Shown here piece after piece: positions 23,801 to 33,491 of a stretch of DNA of 64,000 nt. The stretch covers positions 434,001 to 498,000 of the forward strand of contig JPHH03000002.1 of assembly GCA_000750105.3 (NCBI GenBank), given 5' to 3'. A program made the position numbers and the translations under genes. This DNA is from Tolypocladium sp. Sup5 PDA-1 (lineage: Eukaryota; Ascomycota; Sordariomycetes; Hypocreales; Ophiocordycipitaceae). Under the pieces are notes generated by a model. The model was not told where the DNA came from. It was given only the letters and a program-made list of their open reading frames with translations, and searched no databases. Within the stretch, counting starts at the first letter, position 1. Each line of letters opens with the position of its first letter.

Positions 23801-24574
23801 TCCGAGTTTCGCTACCCGCGACGAAGCCGCGTCGTCTGCTTACCACAGCTCTCGGCTCTGCGGCAAGACTGCGGCGTCGATCCCGCAATGTTGGCCAGAT
23901 GCGCCGTCACAGTGTTCAACGTGCTCCAAACCGGCTCCTCATGCGCCGTGTTCAACTCTTGGGAGAGCGGGCGGACCTGGCCGTTTGTGCCCGACTGGAT
24001 ACAGCGGCATCTTCCGCCACCGATGAGCGTTGACGGACCGACGGTTGAGCGGATCCTGAACATGGTTGAGGTCTCTCGAAGAGAAACCGTCCGCGAGTTC
24101 CTGACACGTATGACGCTCGAGTACTCGCAGGCCAGTCGCCATGAACATGCGCCGTGGGACAAAGTCGTGAGCGAGCTGAGAGAAGAGGGCCCCGTCGCCA
24201 CCGACGCGTCGTTTCGCCAATCCTTTGTTTGGGACGTCAGCATGGGCGTATCTCTGTCGCAGGAATATCGCGAGGATAATGAAGCGCTGGAGCCAGTTGC
24301 CAGACATGACTGGGCCGACTTGTAAGTCGCACTCTTCGACTCCGGGAGATTCATCGAAACTGACTCAGAGTGCAGTGGACTTTGCTGGAACATGTTCGCC
24401 GTCAGCAAGGACAACATATTCTTCATCGTCTCGTGGGACACGGCGCAGATGAATGTGGACGAGGTGGAGCGGCACTGCGATGCCATGGCAGATGTCATGC
24501 GGCGCCTAGCCAAGGTGGCGAACTGGGAGAGGAGCATCGCCGACGTGTTCTCTAAGCGCGCTCATACTCTGTAG
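20838..24574 (+). CDS. Adenylation-carrier-condensation (A-T-C) NRPS-like synthetase
   Basis: Exons are 20838-22331, 22394-24321 and 24376-24574, giving 1206 residues with all junctions in phase. Residues about 35-590 are an acyl-adenylating (ANL) domain: FTSGTTGTPKG, AYGMSEGAP, ELHLGGPSVISSYLGG, GRYKELIIRGGENI and a C-terminal GKPKKG with the catalytic Lys. A carrier-like region follows, with a candidate phosphopantetheine Ser near residue 623 (FSDSI instead of GGDSL). From about residue 735 a condensation-like domain runs to the end; its HHxxxDG motif reads NHSIMDA, keeping the second, catalytic His (about 858). The ANL type looks more like an acyl-CoA synthetase than an amino-acid A domain, so it may load a carboxylic acid and transfer it to an alcohol or amine, as the separate Fum10/Fum14 proteins do in fumonisin synthesis. 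The substrate is unknown. Confidence 0.85.
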
Positions 24575-24954
24575 ATTCTGACATAGTACACACGTGGATG
24601 CCCGCGTTTGTTGGAGTTCATCCGAACATGATGCCCTCACTCATGCCTCATCTGTGCAGTATGCCAGTTAACTGGCCCAACGACCTGTGAGTTGCTAATC
24701 GTCCGCGTATGAACCAAAGCACCATTCCTCAATTCACGGGGTTCTACTTCTTGGATCATTAGACATCGGGCGCTGTTGGCCAGTGCTTCACTGAAACGGG
24801 TGCTATTCAAGAGTCGGTTTACATCAATGCCAGTGAATCACCGCGGCATTACTATATATATCGCGAATCTCGCTGTAACAAGATCCCTCCCTGGCGTGTA
24901 CACCACAAACCGTCCCGTAACAATCCTGTAAACATTACCTGTACCACCACCGCC
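24575..24954. promoter_or_regulatory. Intergenic with TATA-like box before the 155-residue ORF
   Basis: 380-bp gap. A TATATATA run at 24853-24860 lies about 95 bp before the ATG at 24955, a good place for a TATA box. Nothing else is recognised. Confidence 0.4.
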
Positions 24955-25422
24955 ATGTCTAAGCACGCACCCGTCGGCGAATCCTACAGCGTCAAGGACG
25001 AGTACCTCGACGAGCTCGTCTCCTGGCTGGGCAAGCGCACGTGGGACGCCTCGATGCTCTGCACAAAGGTATGCCCCGACTACGAGAAGCAGCAGGCCGA
25101 CCAGGGCACGCGGTTCCCCATCGAGAACCTCATGAAGCACGCGTACCAGGTGCATTCGCACATGGTCAAGCGCGGCAAGGCCGGGCCCGACAAGGACCAC
25201 GACCAGCGCAGCGTCTGGCGCGAGGTGTTTGGTGTTGCCAACCCGTACTTCGTGAAGAAGCACCCCAGGTTCCAGCAGATGGTGGGCGACCCCAAGACCC
25301 AGGCTGCAGACTTCCTGGCCGAGTTCTTCAGGTTTGCGGAGGGCGCGAGGCTCACGGAGAAGGGCGTCGTTGTGATGTGCAGCACCGACGTCGACGCCTG
25401 GTCGAAGCAGAAGCTGGATTAG
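24955..25422 (+). CDS. Small protein of unknown function, 155 residues
   Basis: Single-exon ORF, well expressed in appearance: clean CACCGCC-ATG context, TATA-like box upstream, strongly C-ending codons. The protein is hydrophilic and mostly helical, with no signal peptide or membrane segment. Trp-rich spots (SWLGKRTWDAS, QRSVWREVFG) and HPRFQQMVGDPKTQAADFLAEFFRFA suggest a compact fold. I do not recognise the family. It follows the A-T-C synthetase on the same strand, 380 bp downstream, but nothing in the sequence links it to that pathway. Confidence 0.65.
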   Translation: MSKHAPVGESYSVKDEYLDELVSWLGKRTWDASMLCTKVCPDYEKQQADQGTRFPIENLMKHAYQVHSHMVKRGKAGPDKDHDQRSVWREVFGVANPYFVKKHPRFQQMVGDPKTQAADFLAEFFRFAEGARLTEKGVVVMCSTDVDAWSKQKLD

Positions 25423-25702
25423 GCTGTTGAAGCGGAAGTCATCTGTTCATCATGGCGATATCTTCAATTTAGTCCAGCTTTAGGCAAATCCTAAACACTT
25501 TTCGCGATCTACGATTTACACTGTGTTCGTGAATTGTGCTTGTGAATTTATTTTGTATAGACTCAAACTCTTGCGCTTTTTTATCCGCAACAAAAGACAG
25601 TCAGTCCATCCCTCCAGTACACAAGCAAAGCAATGGGCACATCAACCGCCAACCAGTGATATCCTTCCCCGAGCAATACATCCCAAGCGCAGCCGTCAGG
25701 CA

Positions 25703-26859
25703 CTACTCCTCAAAGGTGCCATAGTCCGCGAACTCGCCCTCAAACGAGTCTCGGCTGCCGCCAAGCTTGCCGCGGTCCTCAACCATCCACCACACCAGTG
25801 CGGCGCGGAAGAAGGCGAACATGGCGGTGCCCATCATCATAGTCACGCAGCCGACGACGACGCCCTTGACCAGCTGGTTGGTGTCCTTGGTGAAGAGCCA
25901 GACCCACGCGGCCAGCGAGGTCACGGTGGTCACGGTCAGGATCAGGGCCTGGAGGTAGAGCATTGCGACGGTCGAGAGGACGCGGGTCTCGTGGGTGAGC
26001 AGCGTGCCGACACACATGGCAAGGGTGAGGCCGAGGGCAGGCTGCACGTACTTCCAAAGCCTGGGAGATGTCAGCATTCTCCGTAGGGCGAGCATGGGGA
26101 GTATATCAGGGGCAGGTGTTCTTACGTGTCCCAGAAGCGAGACTGGGTGGTTCCCTTCTTCCACACGGTAATGGCAACGAAGGCACTAGCCACGGCGAGA
26201 ATGACGATGATCTGTCCGACAAGGACGACGCCATGGATGGCAGTGTTGAGCGCCCAGCGGCGCTGGACGAACATAATACGCGGCATGCCAACGTCCACCT
26301 GGTCCGGTTCCTGCGCCAGTTCAGTCTCAGATCCACCATCCCCATCGTTCGAGCCGTCCTCCCACGGCGGGAAGGGAGTCAATGGCGACTTGCTATTCTT
26401 TACAGTTTCCACCGACGAAGGCGTCGACGCCAGCCAGCTCGGCGGCGGCGGCGCAGCGGCATCGGCGTCAGCCTGCCCATCGCCCGCCGCGGCCGAGTTG
26501 CGTCGCGAGCCCTCCGACACGGGCAGCAGGCGCCAGAAGTCCTCGGGCGACGAGGCCGGCGCGGATCGAAGGCTCGGGTCGGGCGAGCTGCGGCCCCGGG
26601 GCCCAGCGACGCCGGCAGCGGCCGCCGACGAGGGTCCCGAGTTGCCGTTGCGCGGCAGAGGCTGCGGGCCAGAGGCACGAAACGAGATGGCTGAACGCGT
26701 GGGCGAGGGTGTCAACGACTGGGCGCCCCGGGGCGGGAGAGGCAGGGTTTGGCGGCCCGCTCGAGGAGTTGAAGCTGCCTTACCACCTTGGGAAGCACGA
26801 CGCGCGGAAGCAGTTCCTTCGGCCTTGCTGTTGTCGTTGGCGTGTGCGTTGGCAGCCAT
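25703..26859 (-). CDS. Multi-pass membrane protein of unknown function
   Basis: Exons are 26859-26126 and 26060-25703, giving 363 residues; the 65-bp intron is in phase. Residues 1-190 are Ala/Pro/Ser-rich and probably disordered, on the cytosolic side by inference. Four hydrophobic segments follow: about 208-238 (starting ALNTAIHGVVLVGQ), 250-270, 280-307 and 313-340 (starting QLVKGVVVGCVTMM). The short acidic tail ends GEFADYGTFEE. The arrangement resembles fungal four-TM proteins with a long N-terminal tail, but I do not know the family. The next gene to the right is on the same strand, about 700 bp upstream. Confidence 0.75.
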
Positions 26860-27554
26860 CTTGCTTGCTTGCTTGAGTCGAGTCGAGTTGCGTTGCGTTG
26901 AGTTGGCTTGCTTGCTTGTGCAGCCTCGCAGCGATGAGTTTCACAGCAGTTCAAACAAAGACTCTTGAACAGCGCGAAGAGTCGTCTATTAACCGAGTCT
27001 GCACGGCTCGAAAGTAGCCTCGTGGGCTGTGCGAGGCGTCGTGGTTGCAAAAACACAGGTCCGCAGCCGTTTGACTTGAGCTGCCAGTCGTGTTGCGGGA
27101 GAAACAAGCAGCCGGGTAGTCACATCAGCGGAAAAGGCTTCTCGTAGTCGAGCTAGAGCGCTGCCAGCTGTCCGCCAGATGGAAAGAAAAACTCGAGTTT
27201 GCCCACATATGAGGCAGCGGCTGTGCGGTTCAAAGAAGCGTTGCCCGGGTGTTGGCCAGCTGGCACAGCTGTAGCGTCGAGGTTGAGCTCGCTGCCATGT
27301 GCCGCTCCCGGACGGACTGGCTGTCAACGCCCCAGGGAATTCGAGTCCATGAATACTGGTCAAACGCGAGCATTAGCCCAGAATAGAATGATGTTACCAA
27401 CGCGGGTGGCATCGTCCTGCAGTGCCGTCCACACTCATCAACGTCGCGTTAGGAACAACCCCTGCTAACCTAGCCGAATGCCGCACAAGGCCCAAGGTAG
27501 TCACGAAATTGGCGTCGAGCAACGTCGAAAGGTGTACATCATTAAATCTGGTCC
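26860..27554. other. Intergenic, 695 bp, nothing recognised
   Basis: Promoter side of the membrane protein and 3' flank of the peroxin. Near 26870-26930 there is a run of short direct repeats (gcttgctt, gagtcgagt), without longer structure. Confidence 0.45.
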
Positions 27555-29462
27555 TCATTCGAGATTCATCCGCGCCTCGTCGCCTATCCCCCACTGGCCC
27601 CCGTCCTTGCCCTGCTTCTGCAGCTCCAACTCAACCTCCAGCCCCAGCCCGCTCGTGTCCTCCTCGTTCGCCGGCTCGTTCGTCACCTCGCTCAGTCTCC
27701 TGGAGCGATCCTTCTCCGCCGACGTCCGGGGGCGGTCAGTCGTGCGCCTCCTGAGAGACGCTGGCCAGAACGACGACTTGGAGGATGTCGAGTGAAGCGA
27801 CGCAGAGTCGTCGGCGGTTTTACCGCTGGCATCGTCGGCGATGGTTTGTTCGGACCCAGTCACCGCCATGGTTGGTACCATCTTCTCGCTCGTCGTGCTA
27901 TAGCGCTGGGTATGGAGAGCAGAGCCGTTTGCATTGGTGGCAGTCGTGTCGAGTTGCTGCGGCAGCTCGGACTCGTCGACTTCGACCAGCTCGGCATCAC
28001 GATACCACTTCCGTCGACGAGTCCATTTGCCCCAGCCATCGATGCCCCTACGGCCATTCTGCCACTGCGAGCCTGTCAGCGTCACGCCATCTCTAGGCGG
28101 TCGGAAAGTCCACTAGCCTACCTTGTTGTCATAGTATATCCAGCCATTCTTCCCCTCCTCGCCCTCGTAGTCCACCGGCCCCTGGTCGTCGGGAACACCA
28201 TCCACCCTCCATCGGCTTCTCTCGGCCCACTGCCACTGCATTCTGCTTCCATCTTCCACGTCGGGGAGCTCAAACTCGTCCTTCTGAGGCACACTGTTAT
28301 TGTGCTCATCGGTCCAGGCCGGACGCTCGTACGCGAACAAGCTGGCCGTCCAGCCCAGTCCGACCCATCGTCGCTGGTTTTCGTAAATGATGAATGTGAA
28401 CTTGACGCCCGAACTCTTGGCACCGCCAGGTCTTCGGTGGTTGACCAGTAGGCCGTGGCTCTTTTTGGAGGCTCTCGCTATCTCAGCCTCGAACTTGGCC
28501 GCATTCTTGTGTCCTTTGACGGGGCCCTCGAAGCGCAGCCCAGTAATCGCAGCCGCGAGTCGCCGGACGGCCGAGCTCCTCCATAGAATCGTCCTCGATA
28601 CCCTCATGACCCTGGCGTGCCAGGTCAGGACCAAGGTTCCTGCTACAAGGACAACGCGTCTCGTGGTGATGATTCTCCACGGGGGCATGGTGAGGGCAAG
28701 CCAAAAGGGGGTGACGATGAGGAGTCGGAGAAACATTGCCGTCAGTGCCGGTTTGGTTGTCGCGCTCGTCGGCGTCCTCTGCGTGCTCAGGAAGTCTGTC
28801 ATCTCGAGGAGGGGGTCCATCAGGACGTTGCACCGCCCGGTAAGCTCCTTGAGAGTCTCTACGATCTCGTCGAGCGTCTTCTGGTGCTTGGTATTCGTGA
28901 CCTCGGACTGGGTCCTCTGGTGCTTGGACTTTTTGTCGTTCGTACCGCCCTTGGCATCCTGTTGGCTCGAGCCGGCAGCGCTTGAAGCCGGTGTCTTGGA
29001 CGCCGCCTTGACCTCTCGCGCAGGCTCGGTCCAGCTGCTGGTGCTTAGGGGGCTATACCTCCGGCTGTACATGCCAGCGATGAGGGCGATGCCGACGACG
29101 ACGGGGCCCGCTCGCCGTATCACAACATCCCCGTAGAGCGCCACGGCCCAAAAGGCCGAGAGCAGCAGGAAGCTCTGCCACGGATCACCGGTGCTCCATG
29201 TCAGCAGGCCGACGAACTTGTTGAGCGGCAGGAGGAACGGGTGGCTGTAGGCCAAGGCGCGGGTGACCTGCGGCGGCGTGGCGAGGAGCAGCGGGCTCTT
29301 CTGGTGCACGAGGATGGTCGAGCGACGGGCGGACCGCGACGGGGTGTTGGCGGACAGCGTGACGGGCGAGAAGGCGGCAAAGGTCGGGGGGAGGCCGGTC
29401 GAGTTCTGCGACTCAAAGGTGGACGGCGCGCCGCCGAGGGAGGCGTCGTCGCGAGTAGACAT
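27555..29462 (-). CDS. Integral peroxisomal membrane peroxin with DysF domain (Pex23/24/28-32 family)
   Basis: Exons are 29462-28122 and 28064-27555, giving 616 residues; the 57-bp intron joins YYDNK to WQNGRRG inside the DysF C-terminal motif. Order of parts: a Ser/Thr-rich N-terminus, a hydrophobic region at about 75-145, a Lys-rich linker, a second hydrophobic region at about 240-290, then the DysF N motif (YENQRRWVGLGWT) at about 365-390, and the DysF C motif with WRVDG...GWIYYDNK and WGKWTRRRKWYRDAEL across residues 420-470. A disordered acidic tail ends the protein. The family works at ER-peroxisome contacts and controls peroxisome number and size. The ATG at 29462 is the first in frame; the longer frame upstream begins with TTG. 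Confidence 0.88.
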
Positions 29463-30800
29463 TGGCGCGCCGAGTGGTGAGAGCCACGGCGAATCCTGCC
29501 ACGCGCGACGGCGGCGGTTAGCGACTGCAGTCGGGTTCGGTACTGTAGGAGGACGGTCTGCGCGACAGGGGTGCAACAAGAGAAGAATGTCTGTTCGCGC
29601 CCAAGGGAGCTTGTGCGCGAGGGGTGCGTCGACGTGATGCTGAAGGCGGGAGGTGAGGGTGCGGCAGGCAGACGTCAGGACATGACATCACATGCCGCGC
29701 CCCACGAAGACTGGCAGACCCGCACGTGAAAGCACAAAGTGAAGCAGCGCATGGGGGGTGTCGTGAAGATGCGGCGATGGAGGGATGGAGAAAAACAGGT
29801 CATGTATTGGGAGGGCCGACGAGGGAGAGGCGAGGAGAGACGAGGAGAGACAACTCACAATCGCAGCCATTAAGAGCGTTGCGCTGGCCGACGTGCAGAG
29901 ACCCCGGCAATCCAAACGTCATTGGCGTCGCAGCAATCAGAGCATCCCTCTGCTGCTGCCCACGTCCACGGCTACACGGTCGGGGCAAAGGCGGAAAGGG
30001 CGCGTCGTAGGGCGTGGTCGGTGCATGCTAGCATCGAGATATCCAAGAGAACAGGTTGCATTCCGTTCCCTCTCGCGAGGTGAGATATACCAACGGCGCA
30101 GACGGAGGCGCGGAGGAACTGGATGACATAGCCTGCCGAGTCTGGAGGAGCCGAGGGAAGATGGGGGGTCCACGTGAGCCCCGGGTGGCCTTGGGGTAAG
30201 GCTTAGGCTGCCCCGCGCCGCCGTGTCGCAATCACATGAAGAGAGAGATGCGATAGGCTCGACGGCGCACGCTCTTCTCCAACAGTCGGAACTTTATTAG
30301 CACGACAGACGCAAGCATCACCGGCGGGCGTCGGTACAACATTCTGTACTTCTTAGCTAGGCCTATTGTCCTCCGATTCAGGAAACCATTGTGCGTGGAG
30401 GCGGCGGTTGGTTAGCCTGGCCAATGCACTTACACGATTCTCGCGAGTCACAGCTAGGTCATCAAGCACCTAAAGAACTCATGCAGTTTAATCACAAAAG
30501 AAATGCATTCGAGTGATGGACTAGCAGTTAACAAACCCCCGTGCCGTGTCCCAGCGCCGTCTCAAACCGTCGTGTTCCTCGTCGCTCATTCACGGATCCG
30601 TCGCAGCGCGCTGCGTCCAACGTCCCCAACGTCTCGCATTAAACGGGGCAATCGAAGAAGGCCGAAAGCTGGCAAGTGCCGGTCGGTATCATTCCAGGGG
30701 TGTTCTTTTTTCCTTTCTTTTTTTTGGTTCCTCTGCGTCAAGCACTACATGGCAGCACTCGGCTCAAGGTTGTTGGTAACAAAGTAAACGGGGCGTGCCA
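29463..30800. other. Intergenic, 1.3 kb, nothing recognised
   Basis: Upstream of the peroxin and downstream of the metallothionein. GA-rich stretch at 29820-29850 (repeated gaggagagacgag). No ORF with family resemblance. Confidence 0.45.
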
Positions 30801-30989
30801 TCATGAAGAACGGCCGCACGAGGTGCAGGTGCCTGCCAAGCCATGCAAGTTAGCATCAATCCTCTTTGACCCAAACAAGTTTGTTCCTTTGCACTGAAAA
30901 GCTAAAGCAAAGTATGGAAGGGGAGACATACAGCTTGAGCCGCAGTTGCAGGAGGAGGCAGAGCCAGAGCATCCACAGTTGCCAGCCAT
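30801..30989 (-). CDS. Copper metallothionein, 29 residues, intron-split
   Basis: Cytosolic copper-binding peptide for metal storage and detoxification. Exons are 30989-30932 and 30832-30801, with a 99-bp intron (GTATGT donor, GATGCTAAC branch region, GGCAG acceptor) that splits a Cys codon. The product is 29 residues, with seven Cys at positions 5, 7, 14, 16, 20, 22 and 25: CxC-x6-CxC-x3-CxC-x2-C. From memory, Neurospora crassa CuMT has the same spacing except for one residue fewer in the first gap, and its gene also has one small intron. No His or aromatic residue occurs, as expected. The gene is far too short and split for ORF finders. A TATA-like element lies 146 bp upstream of the ATG. 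Confidence 0.88.
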   Translation of the reverse strand: MAGNCGCSGSASSCNCGSSCMSPLPYFALAFQCKGTNLFGSKRIDANLHGLAGTCTSCGRSS

Positions 30990-31134
30990 TGTGATAGAGT
31001 CGTGGGGTTTATAGGTAAGAACCTAAGAAGTCGTTTAAAAATGGTTTGGAAAGGCGTTTGGGTTTCGAGATGAATCTCTACTTGAAGAAGAAGGAAAGGA
31101 AAAGAGAAAAGGCCTCTTGGTGGAGGGATCGATC

Positions 31135-31142
31135 CTCTTATA
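31135..31142 (-). promoter_or_regulatory. TATA-like box of the metallothionein gene
   Basis: On the minus strand the sequence reads TATAAGAG, about 146 bp before the metallothionein ATG, followed by a pyrimidine-rich leader containing CTTTCCTTCTTCTTC. Position and composition fit a core promoter with a long 5' UTR. No unambiguous copper-factor site was seen. Confidence 0.45.
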
Positions 31143-32864
31143 GACGGCTCTTGCGCGGTTTGCGCGCTCTGGCGAATATCGCGCTGGGCTTCATGATGTC
31201 GCTGCCCCACCGCTGCGTGCGTTGGGCGCTGTAGCGTCTCTTGGAGGTCCACCAAGCTCCGGGCTCTCTGGATGGGTCTGGCAGCTTCCAGTCGATCCAC
31301 TGCCGTCGGGTGAGGCCACGATTCGTGCGGCGATGGCGGCGCAACGGGCGCTACAGCCCAGCCACCAGAGCTGCAGCGGGCTCGGCGGGCTGTCGTGGTT
31401 GGTCCATGGCGAAGATGCGCCGGGCCGGCCACCAAGCTCATGCACTGGTGTCTGGCGTGACACGTCGGCCGCCTCCTCTTGTTCCCAGCGACTGTCGGTG
31501 TGAGCAGAAGGGTTTTTCTACTGCTCGCCTCTTTTCCTCCGTGTTCCCTGTTCCGGCCCTGAAAGCGTGCGGATGCCCAATGAGGAGGTGAAGGAGAAGC
31601 AGGTGACACGGAACCTAAACTCCACAGTGGGCAACTCCAAGATTCACATCTCCATCAACCCATCAACACTCGCGAAAACGATGAGACGGGAGGCATTTCC
31701 CCCGCGCTTTCGGCAGCTTTCGGAGGCCCACGGCTGACCGCCCATCCATCGTTGCCATCCTCCCAAGCAGTCGTCTGTTGCGGGCCCATCCTTGGCTCCA
31801 GTCCTTATCAAGATCCTCGGAGCGCGAACCAGAGGGACCAGGGCGCGTTACGTGGTCGTCGCGATAATGTACGTAGTACGTACTTCGTACTACGGCGCCT
31901 TACTCGTGCGTGCTGTGTGCTTCGACAAGGGATATGTACCAGGCACGATTCTTCAGGCTGAGCGACTTCAGCTGCCGAGAGAGGACTATCCGAACTGGGC
32001 ATGGCCATATGGATCCCGTCTGCAACCTCCTGCAGCTCTGCTTGGTCACGTCGCCCATCCCATCACTCATGCCGTCTTGGGATGAGAAATTCTCTCCATT
32101 GGGGGCCTCGGAGCAGACAATCTCCAACCTCGGACGAGGCTAGGGTGAACCACGAGCACGCCCCTGCGCTGGCCACCGCTGCTTTTGTTCGGCAAGCTAA
32201 TACCCAGAGCCATTAACGCGGTCTCACAACGGGACGAACACGCGGAGTCGCGACGGGACGACGATCAACAAGGCGTACGAGAAATTTCTTCGAAGGCGTC
32301 GTCGGCACATGGAAGACGACGGGCATGCGATGGTAGATCCAGCATTCTTTCGGCTACAGTCTCACCGACTTTGTTACCTCCTATCTCGACGGGCAAGAAG
32401 AGACAAATCGCCAGCTTCAACACCGTCAGCCCTTTATACCAATATTTTCATTGGCCCGCTGCTCAAGCCGTTACTGGGACTAACATTCACGGAGTGTCCT
32501 GGTACTTGCACTGCTGGCTTCATCTCCTGTAGTGTGCGAAGGCTCCGACTTTGGACCTTGCATGGGTATGCGTAGGTAGGTAGGTAAGTAGAAGCCGCGT
32601 TCGGAGAGGCGCGTACAGTTTTGCTTAGTTTATTTGCTAGTAGAGGTAGAAGTATCGACGTGGCTCCGAGTAACGGCAAGGAAGAGCAAGGAATAAGGGA
32701 GATGTTCGGCGAGTACAAGGTTCGAGCCTTCGATGGCACACCAGAAGGGATATGCCATCAAGCCAACGTGGCCCAAAAGACGGACGGCCCAAAAGACAAA
32801 CGTTTGATGACGATGCAGCTCATCTCAGAAACATAGACGACGTATCTCATCCTCCTCTTGGCCG
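31143..32864. other. Intergenic, 1.7 kb, with a TACGTA/TACTTCGTA palindrome cluster
   Basis: No supported gene. At 31870-31894 there is a palindrome-rich block made of TACGTA, GTAC and TACTTCGTA units, related to motifs elsewhere in the window. At about 32573-32592 there is a short TAGG tandem repeat of four to five units. Confidence 0.45.
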
Positions 32865-33491
32865 TCAAAGCACAAAGATCATGGGCTCATCACAAGTGTC
32901 CACCACGACGGAGACATCTCCCACCCTGATACAACTCTTCGGCGACACTCGCACGTCCACCCAGTCCTCGGGGCCGGCCGCCATCTTCGCAAACGGCGCC
33001 CTCCCGGCACCGGGCCTCGACTCCCGGACGCACGCGTAGGTGCCCTCCCGGACCATGTCGTCTTCGCACACGCCGCACATCCACGGCGGCGGCCCAAAGA
33101 CGCATCCCCGCGCGCAGTCCGGGAGCGGCCCCCCGCGCGCAAGCTGCCGTGCCAGCTCTGCCTCGAGCTCTTCCCACGACTGGCAGGCGGGCGGTCTCGC
33201 CGGCCGCTTGCCCTCGTTGTACCGGCGCGTCGGCATTTTCGCGGCTCGCGGCGGCTGGATTCGCCTCGTCGCCGTTGGTGCCCTGATCTTCTTCCCCTTG
33301 CCGGGGCGTGCGCGGCTTGCTTCGTCGCCGTTCGGGGCGGCTGGCGGCTTTTCCTTGTCGAATAGAATGCTGTTCGCAATGTCAAGGAAGTGCGAGACGC
33401 AAAACGGCCGCCGAGGGGCGTCGGTTCGCGTCCAGGACTTGGCTACGGTGGACGAGTGTCCGTCGCTGTCGGACGAGGAACTGTCAGACAT
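32865..33491 (-). CDS. Hypothetical protein, 208 residues, weak
   Basis: Open frame from ATG 33491 to a stop at 32865. N-terminus Ser/Asp-rich; middle basic (many Arg/Lys/Pro), then four Cys in CARGCVFGPPPWMCGVC that could bind a metal, and a C-terminal part rich in Val and Asp. No family recognised. The opposite strand also has a long open frame here, as GC-rich coding DNA often does, so the evidence is only the length, the ATG and the ordered Cys block. Confidence 0.4.
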   Translation of the reverse strand: MSDSSSSDSDGHSSTVAKSWTRTDAPRRPFCVSHFLDIANSILFDKEKPPAAPNGDEASRARPGKGKKIRAPTATRRIQPPRAAKMPTRRYNEGKRPARPPACQSWEELEAELARQLARGGPLPDCARGCVFGPPPWMCGVCEDDMVREGTYACVRESRPGAGRAPFAKMAAGPEDWVDVRVSPKSCIRVGDVSVVVDTCDEPMIFVL

